Of a stretch of 64,000 nt of DNA, positions 39,327 to 50,005 are shown in pieces (the first letter of the stretch is position 1; each line of letters opens with the position of its first letter). The stretch is taken from NCBI GenBank assembly GCA_963843465.1, contig CAWJKP010000001.1:1054001-1118000 (forward strand). Direction: 5' to 3'. The translations under genes were made by a program, and so were the position numbers. Source of the DNA: CAWJKP01 sp963843465. GTDB lineage: Bacteria > Planctomycetota > Planctomycetia > Pirellulales > Thermoguttaceae. The notes beneath the pieces are model-generated. The model was not told the DNA's origin. It saw nothing but the letters and a program-made list of their open reading frames with translations, and ran no database searches.

Positions 39327-40355
39327 ATGTCCACCTGCCGCGTGCTGATCACCGGCGTACACGGTTTCACCGGCCGTCACCTGGCCGCCCGGCTGGCCCA
39401 GACCGCGACCGCCAGCCTGATGGGCCTGGATCTTGGTTCTTCGACGAGTAGGGTGGGACAAGCTCGCGAGAGCGAGCGCCGGCCCACCAATTCCGCCGGA
39501 TCTTGGTGGGCCGGCGGCCGCCGCGGCGGCCTTGTCCCACCCTACGATTTCCTGCCCTGCGACCTGACCGATCCTGGGGCGGTTCGGCAGGCGGTCGAGC
39601 GCGCGGACCCCGACGTCGTCTTCCACCTGGCCGGCATCTTCGGCGCCGACTCGCCGGAAGAGATCCAGCGGGTCAACGTGGGTGGATTCGTGTGCCTGCG
39701 CAACGCGCTGCGTCAGCACGCCGGCCGCTGCCAGCGCCCGATCCGCTTGTTGGTAGTCGGCTCGGCGGCCGAGCTGGGTATTGCCGGGGCAACACGGCTT
39801 CCGGTCGCGGAAAACGCCTGCTGCCAACCCCGCACGGCCTACGGCCGCAGCAAGTGGGAGGTGACCCGGCTGGCGTTGGCCGAGCCGCCCGATGGTCCGC
39901 TGGCGATCGTGGTTGCCCGGCCGTTTAACTTGGTGGGCCCGGGCCTTAGCCCGCGGCTGGCGTTGGGGAGCTTCGCCCGGCAGATTGCCGACGTGGCCCT
40001 CGGCCGGGCGGATGCGATCCGTTGCGGCCCGCTGGACGCCCGGCGGGATTACCTCGATGTCCGCGACGCGGTCGAGGCCTACCGTCTGCTGGCCGATCGG
40101 GGCCGTCCCGGCGAGCTCTATCATGTTTGCTCAGGCCGTTCCTACGAGATCGGCGATCTGTTGCAGCGGATGCTCGCCTTGGCCGGCGTGAAGGCGGCGA
40201 TCCATTCGAGTCCGGCAGATCGCGCCGGCGATCTAGCCGACATTTACGGCGATCCGGGCAAGATCGCCGCCGAGTGTGGTTGGACCGCGAAGATCGATAT
40301 CCAGCGCAGCCTGGCCGACCTGGTGGCCTGGGCCGTCGCCGACCGGCGGTGCTGA
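39327..40355 (+). CDS. NAD-dependent epimerase/reductase (GDP-6-deoxymannose reductase-like) with an in-frame repeat insertion
   Basis: 342 residues from the ATG three bases after the previous stop. The extended-SDR N-terminus VLITGVHGFTGRHLAARL, HLAGIFGADSPEEIQRVNV, the catalytic TAYGRSKWEV and RPFNLVGPG point to an RMD/Tld-type reductase acting on 4-keto-6-deoxy sugars. Residues about 41-73 are coded by a 98-bp palindromic element inserted between MGLDLG and DFLPCDLTDPGAV, in the loop after the second beta-strand. Whether the enzyme still works is unknown. It may reduce the product of the LegB-like enzyme. Confidence 0.8.
   Translation: MSTCRVLITGVHGFTGRHLAARLAQTATASLMGLDLGSSTSRVGQARESERRPTNSAGSWWAGGRRGGLVPPYDFLPCDLTDPGAVRQAVERADPDVVFHLAGIFGADSPEEIQRVNVGGFVCLRNALRQHAGRCQRPIRLLVVGSAAELGIAGATRLPVAENACCQPRTAYGRSKWEVTRLALAEPPDGPLAIVVARPFNLVGPGLSPRLALGSFARQIADVALGRADAIRCGPLDARRDYLDVRDAVEAYRLLADRGRPGELYHVCSGRSYEIGDLLQRMLALAGVKAAIHSSPADRAGDLADIYGDPGKIAAECGWTAKIDIQRSLADLVAWAVADRRC
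39448..39545. repeat. GTAGGGTGGGACAAG element inserted in frame within the reductase gene
   Basis: Outer arms GTAGGGTGGGACAAG (39448-39462) and CTTGTCCCACCCTAC (39531-39545) are perfect. Inner arms around GCCGGCCCACCA and TGGTGGGCCGGC form a second stem, making a double-hairpin of 98 bases. It has no stop codon in the reductase frame. Confidence 0.9.
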
Positions 40356-40388
40356 TTCAGTTTGCCCGGGGATCGGCCGCAGGAGGAC

Positions 40389-40964
40389 CTAGACAGATTC
40401 GCTCAGTCTTGGCTCGCGGAAAAAATCAGATGCCCGATCGTCTTCCTTTGCCCTGGAGACGATTTTCTCCAGGTCCGCGGCGCGGCCAACCGCTTCCAAG
40501 ATGTGAACCAGCGGGATTTCGCTCGTGGACTGGCCAGGATCGTTTCGTTTCCATTCAGGCAATTGGTGGGCCACCTCGACCATTGCCCATTCATCAAAAT
40601 CCTCATACCTCGTGGCGATCTCTTCCAATTTGCGCAACACGAACTTTGACAACAATCCGATGCCCGGATCGGCAATCATCTCAAGATGATAATGGTCGGT
40701 CTGGATGAAAGCCGACCACTCCTGGACTGCGATATGGGTGCCGTGGATGAGGTTCAGCACATCCTCAAGAACCGGCCCCCGCTGCATGGCTACGACCCGA
40801 CTGCCGGTCAAAGGCATGCTGGATTCTTTGAGGATTTCGCGCTCCGCGAGGTAAAGAATCGTGAGCAGCCGCATGTAATTCATGCGGCGACCGCGCTCTC
40901 GGCGCAGCAAGAAAGCCACCGCCTGGATGGTCTTCTGCGTGTGAAAACGGAAGGGCCGACTCAT
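40389..40964 (-). CDS. Panacea-domain (DUF4065, SocA-like) protein
   Basis: 191 residues. The core MNYMRLLTILYLAEREILKE, PLTGSRVVAMQRGPVLEDVL and the following helices match the Panacea fold, found in antitoxins of the SocAB/PanAT type and in phage-related proteins. RFHTQKTIQAVAFLL forms the N-terminal helix. No toxin-like gene is adjacent: downstream is the reductase gene on the other strand, upstream 350 bases of repeats. It may be an orphan antitoxin or a free-standing regulator. Composition is less GC-rich than its neighbours, which may suggest transfer. Confidence 0.7.
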   Translation of the reverse strand: MSRPFRFHTQKTIQAVAFLLRRERGRRMNYMRLLTILYLAEREILKESSMPLTGSRVVAMQRGPVLEDVLNLIHGTHIAVQEWSAFIQTDHYHLEMIADPGIGLLSKFVLRKLEEIATRYEDFDEWAMVEVAHQLPEWKRNDPGQSTSEIPLVHILEAVGRAADLEKIVSRAKEDDRASDFFREPRLSESV

Positions 40965-41107
40965 ACCACACCGTCTAGTTGCCCGCTAGAATCGTATCTC
41001 GTGCGCCCGATTGCGGCAAGCCGATAGAGGATACGGCGGGGAGCGAGAATTTCACAACGTATGCTCCCCTTGGCCTATAACATTCTTGAACAGCAGAATC
41101 TCCTTTG

Positions 41108-41243
41108 ATCCCGGATTATTCACGCCCCGCGATGTAAACGGCGCAGAGCGCGCAATCGAAACCCGAAGCGTAAGCGAGGGTAAGTCCCTTCGCCGTCCTC
41201 GCTTACGCTTCGGGTTACGATGCGCCCGTGAATAATCCGGGAT
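41108..41243. repeat. Nested palindromic elements
   Basis: Outer arms ATCCCGGATTATTCACG (41108-41124) and its complement (41227-41243) are perfect. Inside them a separate element has perfect 20-base arms (41160-41179 and 41197-41216) on CCCGAAGCGTAAGCGAGG. The inner element resembles the one at 42639, so one element appears to have inserted into another. They fill much of the 40965-41320 gap; no gene is seen there. Confidence 0.85.
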
Positions 41244-41320
41244 GTTGATGGGTCTTCGACCACCCTCTGGCACGCCGGACGGGTGGGGCGTAAAATCCAG
41301 ATGAGGAGACGAGTCCGTCG

Positions 41321-43937
<2,617 letters not shown>

Positions 43938-43941
<4 letters not shown>

Positions 43942-44150
43942 GGTGGGACAAGGCCGCCTCGGCGGCCGCCGGCCCACCAGCAGTGGCAAGTGGTCAGTGG
44001 TCAGTGATGAAGGATAAGGGGTGAGAGATAAGGGATAAGAGATGAAAGATGAGAAATGCGAAATGAAAAACGAGAGATAGAGGATGCGAATTCCCCTTAT
44101 CCCTTATCTCTTATCCCTTATCTCTCATTCCTCTTCTGACCACTATCCAC
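43938..44150. repeat. GTAGGGTGGG element followed by a GATAAGG-type palindrome
   Basis: 43938-43983 is a GTAGGGTGGGACAAGGCCGC element whose TAG (43939-43941) is the kinase stop. 43985-44150 consists of short-step repeats (AGTGGTCAGTGGTCAGTG, GGATAAGGGGTGAGAGATAA) with the complementary arm CCCCTTATCCCTTATCTC ending just before the response regulator. Confidence 0.8.
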
Positions 44151-44167
44151 TCCCCTTTGGAGCATCG

Positions 44168-44539
44168 ATGGCCAAGATCCTCATCGTGGATGACGAGCCG
44201 GTCTGCCGCGAGTCGACCCGGCTGCTGCTGTCGTTCCAGGGGTTCGACGTGCGGACCGCCGCGGGCTCCCGCGATGCCTACCAGGTCGCGTTGGCCTTCG
44301 TGCCCGACGTGCTGATCGTCGACTGGATCCTCCGCGACGCCCTGGACGGCCTGGAGATCGCCGAGACGCTGCGGACGACCGTCAACCCCGAGCTGCGGAC
44401 GATCATCATCACCGGCTACCCTTCCGCCGACCTGGAAGCCCGCGCCAAGGCCTTTCCCTCGCTCCAGTATCTCACCAAGCCCGTCGAGCCGGCCGAACTC
44501 TTGTCCGCCGCCGGCAAGGCTGCCGGGTGCGGTGGCTAG
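44168..44539 (+). CDS. Single-domain response regulator
   Basis: 123 residues from the ATG at 44168 (GGAG at a good distance). Receiver features are complete: the acidic pair in ILIVDDEPVC, phospho-acceptor Asp52 in LIVDWILRD, Thr82 region in IITGYPSAD, and Lys104 in YLTKPVEP. There is no output domain, so it acts by binding partners or as a phosphate relay. It immediately follows the PAS-kinase gene and is its probable partner. Confidence 0.88.
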   Translation: MAKILIVDDEPVCRESTRLLLSFQGFDVRTAAGSRDAYQVALAFVPDVLIVDWILRDALDGLEIAETLRTTVNPELRTIIITGYPSADLEARAKAFPSLQYLTKPVEPAELLSAAGKAAGCGG

Positions 44540-44582
44540 ATGTCCGTTTCGGTAACTGTTTAGCGGATCGGAGGGACCTCAC

Positions 44583-45101
44583 ATGGAGATAGAAAGATAC
44601 TTTGACGAAATAGAAAGCCTCTGGCCCGAGTCGGGGCGGTCGCCATCGAATGAGGTCTTGGATCTATGCAAAGCGGCGGTAGCTGAGCATCCGGAATCGT
44701 CGGCTTTATGGTACGACTTGGGAGTCCTCATGCACCGGTGCGGCGACAAAGCCGGCTACACGCGAGAAGACTACCTCCGTTGTTTTGAAAGCGCAGTCAG
44801 ATGCGATTCCAGGAACTGGGAGGCGCATCAAGAGCTTGGCTATGTCCTCGACGTTTTCTTTGACGAATATGGCAGGGCGGAGCAAGCATTTAGGGCGGCC
44901 ATCGAACTCGGAGCGGGGCGAGAAAGCTATTATGGCCTCGCAAGAGTGCTGGCACAAATGGGAAAGATCGACGACGCAATCCACAGCCTTTCGCAAGGCG
45001 TCTGCCCCTTCCATGACGATCAAGAACTTCAAAACCTCCGAGCCGAAATCCTTGGTGGCGACTGGTATTGGGACCCTAGCGGCAGTTCCGGGGACGCCTA
45101 G
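44583..45101 (+). CDS. TPR-repeat protein of unknown function
   Basis: 172 residues with CGGAGGGACC before the ATG. Three helical pairs of TPR type are visible: ALWYDLGVLMHRCGDKA, WEAHQELGYVLDVFFDEYGR and SYYGLARVLAQMGKIDDAIH. No signal peptide. Codon use is less GC-biased than the kinase genes. A protein-binding role is likely but no partner is evident; being 44 bases downstream of the response regulator it may belong to the same transcript. Confidence 0.7.
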   Translation: MEIERYFDEIESLWPESGRSPSNEVLDLCKAAVAEHPESSALWYDLGVLMHRCGDKAGYTREDYLRCFESAVRCDSRNWEAHQELGYVLDVFFDEYGRAEQAFRAAIELGAGRESYYGLARVLAQMGKIDDAIHSLSQGVCPFHDDQELQNLRAEILGGDWYWDPSGSSGDA

Positions 45102-45119
45102 GAGCCGCGAACGGTGGAA

Positions 45120-45200
45120 CCGCGAACGGGACAGGTCCAGTATTGGCACAACATACCAGGGGTCGGAACAAACCAGGGGTCGGGAGTCTTTGATTCAGGT
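45120..45200. repeat. Short direct repeat ACCAGGGGTCGG
   Basis: ACCAGGGGTCGGAACAA and ACCAGGGGTCGGGA lie in tandem near 45158-45185, after the TPR gene. Too short to classify. Confidence 0.4.
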
Positions 45201-45278
45201 CTTTATGCCCAAACAGAGATACCCGACCGCCCTTAGCTCCTCTTAGCTTTCCGGTAACCGTTTAGCTGCATGGAGGAG

Positions 45279-45513
45279 CGACCCCACTGGGCTTGCCCCG
45301 GTGGTGAAGGAGATTGAAGGCTAGCACACGATTTCTGCGACGCCACGACCCCTTCGAGCTTGCTCGATGGTGAAGGAGATTGGCTGGCTACTGCGAAGGT
45401 AGCTTGACAATCTCCTTCACCACCGGGGCGAGCCCGGTGGGGTCGGGGAAACGGTGGACGCGAGCCGGGCTAGCTTGCAATCTTGTTCACCATCGAGCAA
45501 GCTCGAAGGGGTC
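45279..45513. repeat. Two interleaved inverted-repeat pairs
   Basis: 45279-45316 pairs with 45408-45445 (GACCCCACTGGGCTTGCCCC type), and 45347-45382 pairs with 45478-45513 (GACCCCTTCGAGCTTGCTCG type). The order A-B-A'-B' is a pseudoknot-like arrangement. Flanking GGAGGAGCG/CGCTCCTCC adds a further outer pair. This fills the gap 45102-45571, which has no gene. Confidence 0.8.
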
Positions 45514-45571
45514 CGCTCCTCCAGTCCGCTAAAGAGTTGCGCTTCCCGCAACCGTGAGCGGTTACTTTTGC

Positions 45572-45856
45572 TTACTGCCCGGGAGTCGCCGTTTCTCGCG
45601 CGGGAGCAACTCCCACCAGGTCCTCGGGCTCGATCTTGACCCAGGCGACGTGACAACCTGCCTTCTGCACGTCGGCGATCGCCGCGCGCACCGCCTGCTC
45701 GAACGACTCGGCCTCGCGGTCGAAGCCCACGGCAGCGGTCCCTTGGCTCGACCAGGGCGAACCATCGTCGCAACCGGCCTCGAAGAGAGCCTCCGCAAGG
45801 TCGTCCGAGATCTCCCGCAGTTCGGCCAATATCACCGTGAAACGATACGTGGTCAT
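45572..45856 (-). CDS. Free-standing copy of the antitoxin-like N-terminal domain
   Basis: 94 residues. RFTVILAEL, ALFEAGCDDGSPWSSQG, SFEQAVRAAIADVQKAGC and VKIEPEDLV align clearly with the first 85 residues of the HTH protein at 26791, but the frame stops soon after EDLVGVAPARE, where that protein has its HTH. No HicA-like gene is adjacent. A repeat cluster lies on its 3' side and a fragment of another HTH gene on its 5' side, so this may be a decayed module. A free-standing domain with its own role is the alternative. Confidence 0.6.
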   Translation of the reverse strand: MTTYRFTVILAELREISDDLAEALFEAGCDDGSPWSSQGTAAVGFDREAESFEQAVRAAIADVQKAGCHVAWVKIEPEDLVGVAPARETATPGQ

Positions 45857-45873
45857 GTCGATCGCTCCTCATC

Positions 45874-45984
45874 ATGCGACTGGTGTCCGACTTTCGGGCA
45901 GGCGATGCGGAGTTGTCGTCCGCCGCTTTGGACCGGCTGGTCGCAGCCCTCGGCCTCCGCTTGACGCGGGAAATTCCGCGATGA
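45874..45984 (+). pseudogene. Remnant of an XRE-type helix-turn-helix antitoxin
   Basis: 36 codons: VSDFRAGDAELSSAALDRLV then AALGLRLTREIPR. This matches the recognition-helix and C-terminal end of small XRE antitoxins (the RFVRGERD...LDRLAAALGLRL pattern). The first half of the HTH is missing and there is no ribosome site. It points away from the 45572 gene, in the gap between two opposite genes. Confidence 0.5.
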
Positions 45985-46014
45985 ATCTCTCCCGGAGGGA
46001 GAGGGGGACCCGAT

Positions 46015-46257
46015 TCAACGTCTCCCGCCATCGCGAAGATGGACCAGAAGTCCCATGACCATCAACAGCAACAGCGGGGCGGCGGCTAGCATCAAGACAT
46101 ACTCGAAGACACGGCCTCCCCTGGCCCTCGCCAGTTCCGCGCCAACCGAACAGGCCACGCTGACCACCACCGTGAGCAGAAACAGCGTCCCCAGCCCGTA
46201 CTGGTAGCGGCGGCGGGGCGCCGGTGTACGATCTTCTTCGTCCGATCGCTTTGGCAT
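46015..46257 (-). CDS. Small membrane protein
   Basis: 80 residues from the ATG at 46257. After a polar, charged start (KRSDEEDRTPAPRRRYQYGL) two membrane helices follow: GTLFLLTVVVSVACSVGA and EYVLMLAAAPLLLLMVMGLLV. Small two-span proteins of this form are frequent in planctomycetes and I do not know a function. It is upstream of nothing obvious; the palindromic cluster 46275-46363 separates it from the phosphoesterase gene on the same strand. Confidence 0.5.
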   Translation of the reverse strand: MPKRSDEEDRTPAPRRRYQYGLGTLFLLTVVVSVACSVGAELARARGGRVFEYVLMLAAAPLLLLMVMGLLVHLRDGGRR

Positions 46258-46274
46258 TGTTGAAGACCTGCCAA

Positions 46275-46363
46275 GGTAGCCGGCACACGCCGTGTGCCGT
46301 GAGCCAGTAGGCACGCGCCGTGTGCCGTGATCTGCGGACGGCACACGGCGTGTGCCTGCTACC
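46275..46363. repeat. Palindromic element, GGCACACGCCGTGTGCC family, second site
   Basis: Arms 46275-46300 and 46338-46363 on GGCACACGCCGTGTGCC plus a third, degenerate copy between them (46307-46330). The same family is at 19314-19390. Confidence 0.85.
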
Positions 46364-46370
46364 ATTCCGC

Positions 46371-47246
46371 TCACGCCAGTTTCTTGATCCGCGAGACAAT
46401 CTCCGCCTGCGTCAACTGCCCCTCGATGGGCAACAAGACGTAGCAGGCTTTCTCGCCGCAGCAGTCGAGAATGATCTGCGTGGGATTGGGAACGCGGAAG
46501 CCCTCGGGACACGGCTCGTGGCCGTGGATCAGCACCTTGGCCCCGACCATCTGGGCGAACGCGGCGGCGTTCTCCGAGCGATAGTCGCGGCCCCAAACCA
46601 GCTCGAAGACCGCCTTGCGCTCGAAATACTCCAGCAGCGGGACAGGGCGGTCGAAAATCGTCGTGTCGAAATCCCGGCTGTCCACGCCCTCCGGCAGGCT
46701 GTGCGAGATGAACACCCCGTTGGGCATCCGCACCGCCAGCGGACAGCTCTGCAAGAACGGCAGGTACGCTTCCCGCACCTTCTCGCTGGCCGCTCCGTAC
46801 ATCTGCTGCAAGCCCAGCCGGAACTGCAAATTGAGCATCTGCTTGTTTTTCTGGATCGGGTAGTCGGTCAACTCGGCCAGCTCGTGGTTGGCGAGAATGA
46901 AATGGACCCGATCGGGAAACTGGACCTTGAACTTGGCCACGTCCTCCAACACCGCGTGCGACATGCACCCGCCGTTTTGCGGGTATGTGGGACCGCCGTG
47001 ACACACCTCCTGTACCAGCACGTGCCGCCGGGGATGCTTCTCCAGGGCGGCAATCCGCCGAATGAGGTTGAAGTTGCGGCGGTTGCCGTGCAGGTCGCCG
47101 GTGACCATCAACTCGTCGGCCGCCGTGCCGTCCAGGACGACGGTATTCCCCTGCCGGCTGGGCGCGTGGAGGTTGGCCTCCGCCGCCGCGGTAAAGGTAG
47201 CAATGACCCGCTCTATGTATTCGATCGACGCGACCATGATGCTCAT
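46371..47246 (-). CDS. Calcineurin-like metallophosphoesterase
   Basis: 291 residues from the ATG at 47246; another in-frame ATG is at 47237. Motifs: MVTGDLHGNRRNFNLI (first metal-binding block), FILANHELAEL (in place of GNHE) and LIHGHEPCPEGF near the C-terminus, all typical of Ser/Thr-phosphatase-like enzymes. The family hydrolyses phosphate esters of proteins or nucleotides with two metal ions. There is no export signal. It is divergent from aroH, with the promoter region between 47247 and 47363. Confidence 0.82.
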   Translation of the reverse strand: MSIMVASIEYIERVIATFTAAAEANLHAPSRQGNTVVLDGTAADELMVTGDLHGNRRNFNLIRRIAALEKHPRRHVLVQEVCHGGPTYPQNGGCMSHAVLEDVAKFKVQFPDRVHFILANHELAELTDYPIQKNKQMLNLQFRLGLQQMYGAASEKVREAYLPFLQSCPLAVRMPNGVFISHSLPEGVDSRDFDTTIFDRPVPLLEYFERKAVFELVWGRDYRSENAAAFAQMVGAKVLIHGHEPCPEGFRVPNPTQIILDCCGEKACYVLLPIEGQLTQAEIVSRIKKLA

Positions 47247-47363
47247 AACCCTAGCAATTCGCCGGTCCCTCGTCCAGTCGGGGGAGGTGGAATCCTGCAC
47301 CGTGCCGAGATACACTAGAATACTCGTAGCTGCTGACAGGGGACTCATCAAGGGGGGATTCCT

Positions 47364-47804
47364 ATGCCGTGCCGTGGGATTCGCGGGGCGACGACGGCGG
47401 AGGCCAATACGAGCGAGGCGATCCTCAAGGCCACGCGCGAGCTTTTGGCCCTCATGATCCGCCAGAATGGGGTGGAGCCGGAGGACGTGGCGAGTGCCAT
47501 TTTCACCACCACGGTGGATCTGGACGCCGAGTTCCCGGCCCTGGCCGCCCGGCAGTTGGGCTGGGTCAATGTGGCGTTGATCTGCGGCCACGAATTGGAC
47601 GTGCCCGGCTCGCTCCGCCGCTGCATCCGCGTGCTGTTACACTGGAACACGGAGAAGCCGGCCGCGGAGATCGTTCACGTCTACGTCAAAGGGGCCGGGC
47701 GGCTGCGTTCCGATCTGGCCGACCTGCCGCCGGTGGACTGGGAGGAATTGGAGGGCTGGATCTCCCAGAACCTCAATACTTCGGCCCGACCCAGCCGGCA
47801 GTAG
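47364..47804 (+). CDS. aroH: Chorismate mutase, AroH type
   Basis: 146 residues. The AroH fold signatures are clear: CRGIRGATTAEANTSEAIL, SAIFTTTVDLDAEFPALAA, LICGHELDVPGSLRRCIRVL and HVYVKGAGRLRSDL, with the active-site arginines of GIRGATT and SLRRCIR. It converts chorismate to prephenate for Phe/Tyr synthesis. Length and residues match the Bacillus-type trimeric enzyme. Start at 47364 is the only reasonable one. It stands upstream of a methyltransferase gene with a 120-base gap. Confidence 0.85.
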   Translation: MPCRGIRGATTAEANTSEAILKATRELLALMIRQNGVEPEDVASAIFTTTVDLDAEFPALAARQLGWVNVALICGHELDVPGSLRRCIRVLLHWNTEKPAAEIVHVYVKGAGRLRSDLADLPPVDWEELEGWISQNLNTSARPSRQ

Positions 47805-47926
47805 GCGCCTCTTGCGGACCATTGGCCGTTACGAGCTGGTCACCAGCTCCCTCGCTGAGTACGATGAGCGGACGTTCGAACCGACCCGCGGCGCGGAGCC
47901 GGCTGCGCACAGTCCCGGGGAGTTCC

Positions 47927-49009
47927 ATGATGAGCAGTCCGTTGATCGTAGGTGGGGGTATGCCCTTGCAGCCCTCCATGAGCGAGCTATTTCAGCAAGC
48001 CGAGCGGGCTTTTCAAGCGGGTCGTTACGACGAAGCCGCCCCGATCTACCGTCAACTATACGCGCACCAGTTCTCGCCCGCGATCATGTCGTGGCGACTT
48101 GCGGCGATTGCCAATGCCCAGGGGGCGTTCGATCAGGCATGGGAACTTTATCACCAGGCAGTTCGCATCGATGCGAAACTGGCGGCCTCGATTACGCCGG
48201 CAGACTTTCCCCATCACGACCTGGTCTGCAAGCCGCATTACGAGGAAGAATCGGTGCCGCTGTGTCCGGTCTGCGGCGGCTCGGACCAGAAGCCCATGAT
48301 GGTGGTTTGCTATCTCGAATGGAGCGTGTACCATCCCTCGTTTTCGCCCGTTCGTCGTTGGGTCCAGTGCCAGGCGTGCGGCCACGGCTTTGCCAGTCCG
48401 CGTCCTACGAAGTCGGCCATCGAGGAGGCGTTTCGAGACCCTGCCCCAGCGCACCTCTTGACCTGGCAGTACGGCACCTTGACGATTTATTCGGATATCG
48501 TGCATCACCTGTGGCAGCGGCGTGCGAGCGGCGATTGGCTGGACGTGGGCGCGGCCAGCGGCGGTTTGGCCGCCGTCGCTATGGATTTCGGCTACCGCGT
48601 GACAGGGTTGGACATTCATCCGGGTTACGCCGACTACGTTCGCCGACTTGGCGTGCATTTTCTTCACGGCGACATCGCCGACTATGACTTCCGCGGCCGC
48701 CGGTTCGACATCGTTTCTATGGGCGACGTGATCGAGCACGTCGCCGATCCGAAAAAGGTCATCGCGCGCGTGGCGTCGATCCTCAAGCCGGGCGGACTGA
48801 TCTGGTTGTCCACGCCCAACTATGAAGGTGTCTGGACAAGAGCGATGAAAGAGAAAGACGGCATGTGGAAGGAAGGCGAACACCTTCACTTCTTCTGTCT
48901 TCGCAGCCTCAACCGCCTGTTGCACGACCAACAACTGAAAGCCGTGGACTACCACCTCTCCAAGCGGTTCGTAGGCTGTGCCGAAGTGACCATCGAGCGC
49001 GAAGCGTAG
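47927..49009 (+). CDS. TPR / zinc-ribbon / class I methyltransferase
   Basis: 360 residues from the ATG at 47927, with GGGGAG seven bases upstream; the longer open frame before it is aroH in another frame. A TPR-like helical pair (MSELFQQAERAFQAGRYDEA, then SPAIMSWRLAAIANAQGAFD) comes first. Next is a Cys4 ribbon (LCPVCGGSD...VQCQACGHGF), then a class I methyltransferase (DWLDVGAASGGLAAVAMDFG, FDIVSMGDVIEHVADP, LKPGGLIWLSTPN). Such proteins modify sugars or lipids in surface-polymer synthesis. The stop TAG is supplied by a GTAGGGTGGG element (49006). Confidence 0.8.
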   Translation: MMSSPLIVGGGMPLQPSMSELFQQAERAFQAGRYDEAAPIYRQLYAHQFSPAIMSWRLAAIANAQGAFDQAWELYHQAVRIDAKLAASITPADFPHHDLVCKPHYEEESVPLCPVCGGSDQKPMMVVCYLEWSVYHPSFSPVRRWVQCQACGHGFASPRPTKSAIEEAFRDPAPAHLLTWQYGTLTIYSDIVHHLWQRRASGDWLDVGAASGGLAAVAMDFGYRVTGLDIHPGYADYVRRLGVHFLHGDIADYDFRGRRFDIVSMGDVIEHVADPKKVIARVASILKPGGLIWLSTPNYEGVWTRAMKEKDGMWKEGEHLHFFCLRSLNRLLHDQQLKAVDYHLSKRFVGCAEVTIEREA

Positions 49010-49035
49010 GGTGGGTCGAGCGCAGCGAGCCCCAC
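49006..49035. repeat. GTAGGGTGGG element between two convergent stops
   Basis: GTAGGGTGGGTCGAGCGCAG then CGAGCCCCAC. Its left end gives the methyltransferase TAG (49007-49009) and its right end meets the cysE stop (49036-49038). Confidence 0.75.
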
Positions 49036-50005
49036 TCAGATCTCCCAGACCAGCGGCTCTTCGCCTTCGAGGTCCTTGGCCTCGCCGCGCATCCGCAGGC
49101 GGGGCTTCTCCAGGGTCACCGTGGTGTGCGGCTCGACCGGCTTGGTGACCCAGGCGCTGGAGCCGATCACCGAGTCGTGGCCGATCACCGTCTGGCCGCC
49201 GAGGATGGTGGCGTTCGCATAGATCACGACGCGGTCCTCGATCGTGGGGTGGCGCTTGGTGCCGCGGATCAGGTTGCCGTCGGGATCGGTGGCGAAGCTC
49301 AAGGCGCCCAGCGTGACGCCCTGGTAGAGCTTGACCCATTGGCCGATCGTGCAGGTCTCGCCGATCACCACGCCCGTGCCGTGGTCGATAAAGAAGTATT
49401 TGCCGATCGTCGCGCCCGGGTGGATGTCGATGCCCGTGCGGCTGTGGGCCCACTCGGTCATCATCCGCGGGATCAGCGGCACCTGCAACTGGTGCAGCAG
49501 GTGCGCCAGGCGATAGACGGTGATCGCCTCCAGGCCCGGGTAGCAGAAGATCACTTCGTCCAGCGACTTGCAGGCCGGATCGCCGGCGTAGGCCGCCTGG
49601 ACGTCCAGGGCGAGGACCTTGCGCAGCGTGGGCAGTTGTTCGAGGAAGGCCAGTGTCTTGGCCTGGCCCAGGGCTTCGAAGTCGTCTCGCGTCCGCAGCG
49701 CGGCGTCCGGGCTGGCAGCCGCCTCGTGGCACAGCGCCCGGGCGATCTGCATGGTCAACGTGTCGTGGAGGCTGTCGATCAGGTCGCCCACGTAGTAGGA
49801 GACGTTGCCCAGGTGCAGGTGGTCGCGGCGGCGATAGCCGGGGTAGAGAACCTCCTTGAGGTCTTCTGTGGCCGTGATGATCCGGTCGTAATTGGGCAGC
49901 GGGCAGTGGCCGAGATGGTGGATCGAATTCACCTCGGCGTAGGTGCTGACGATCCGGTCGGTCAGCTCGGGAAGCCGCTCTTTCAGTCGCAAGTCGGTCA
50001 GCCAT
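49036..50005 (-). CDS. cysE: Serine O-acetyltransferase, 5' end frameshifted
   Basis: The main frame covers about 320 residues of an EpsC/CysE enzyme: NSIHHLGHCPLPNYDRII, the catalytic His in IDHGTGVVIGETCTIG, WVKLYQGVTLGAL and IGSSAWVTKPVEPHT, which are hexapeptide repeats of the left-handed beta-helix. It makes O-acetylserine, the precursor of cysteine. There is no ATG in this frame near LTDLRLKERLPELTD. An ATG at 50005 with CGGAGC upstream fits perfectly except that one extra base (about 49995-50002) puts it out of frame. I therefore place the start at 50005 with a one-base error; a non-ATG start near 49992 is the alternative. Confidence 0.85.
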
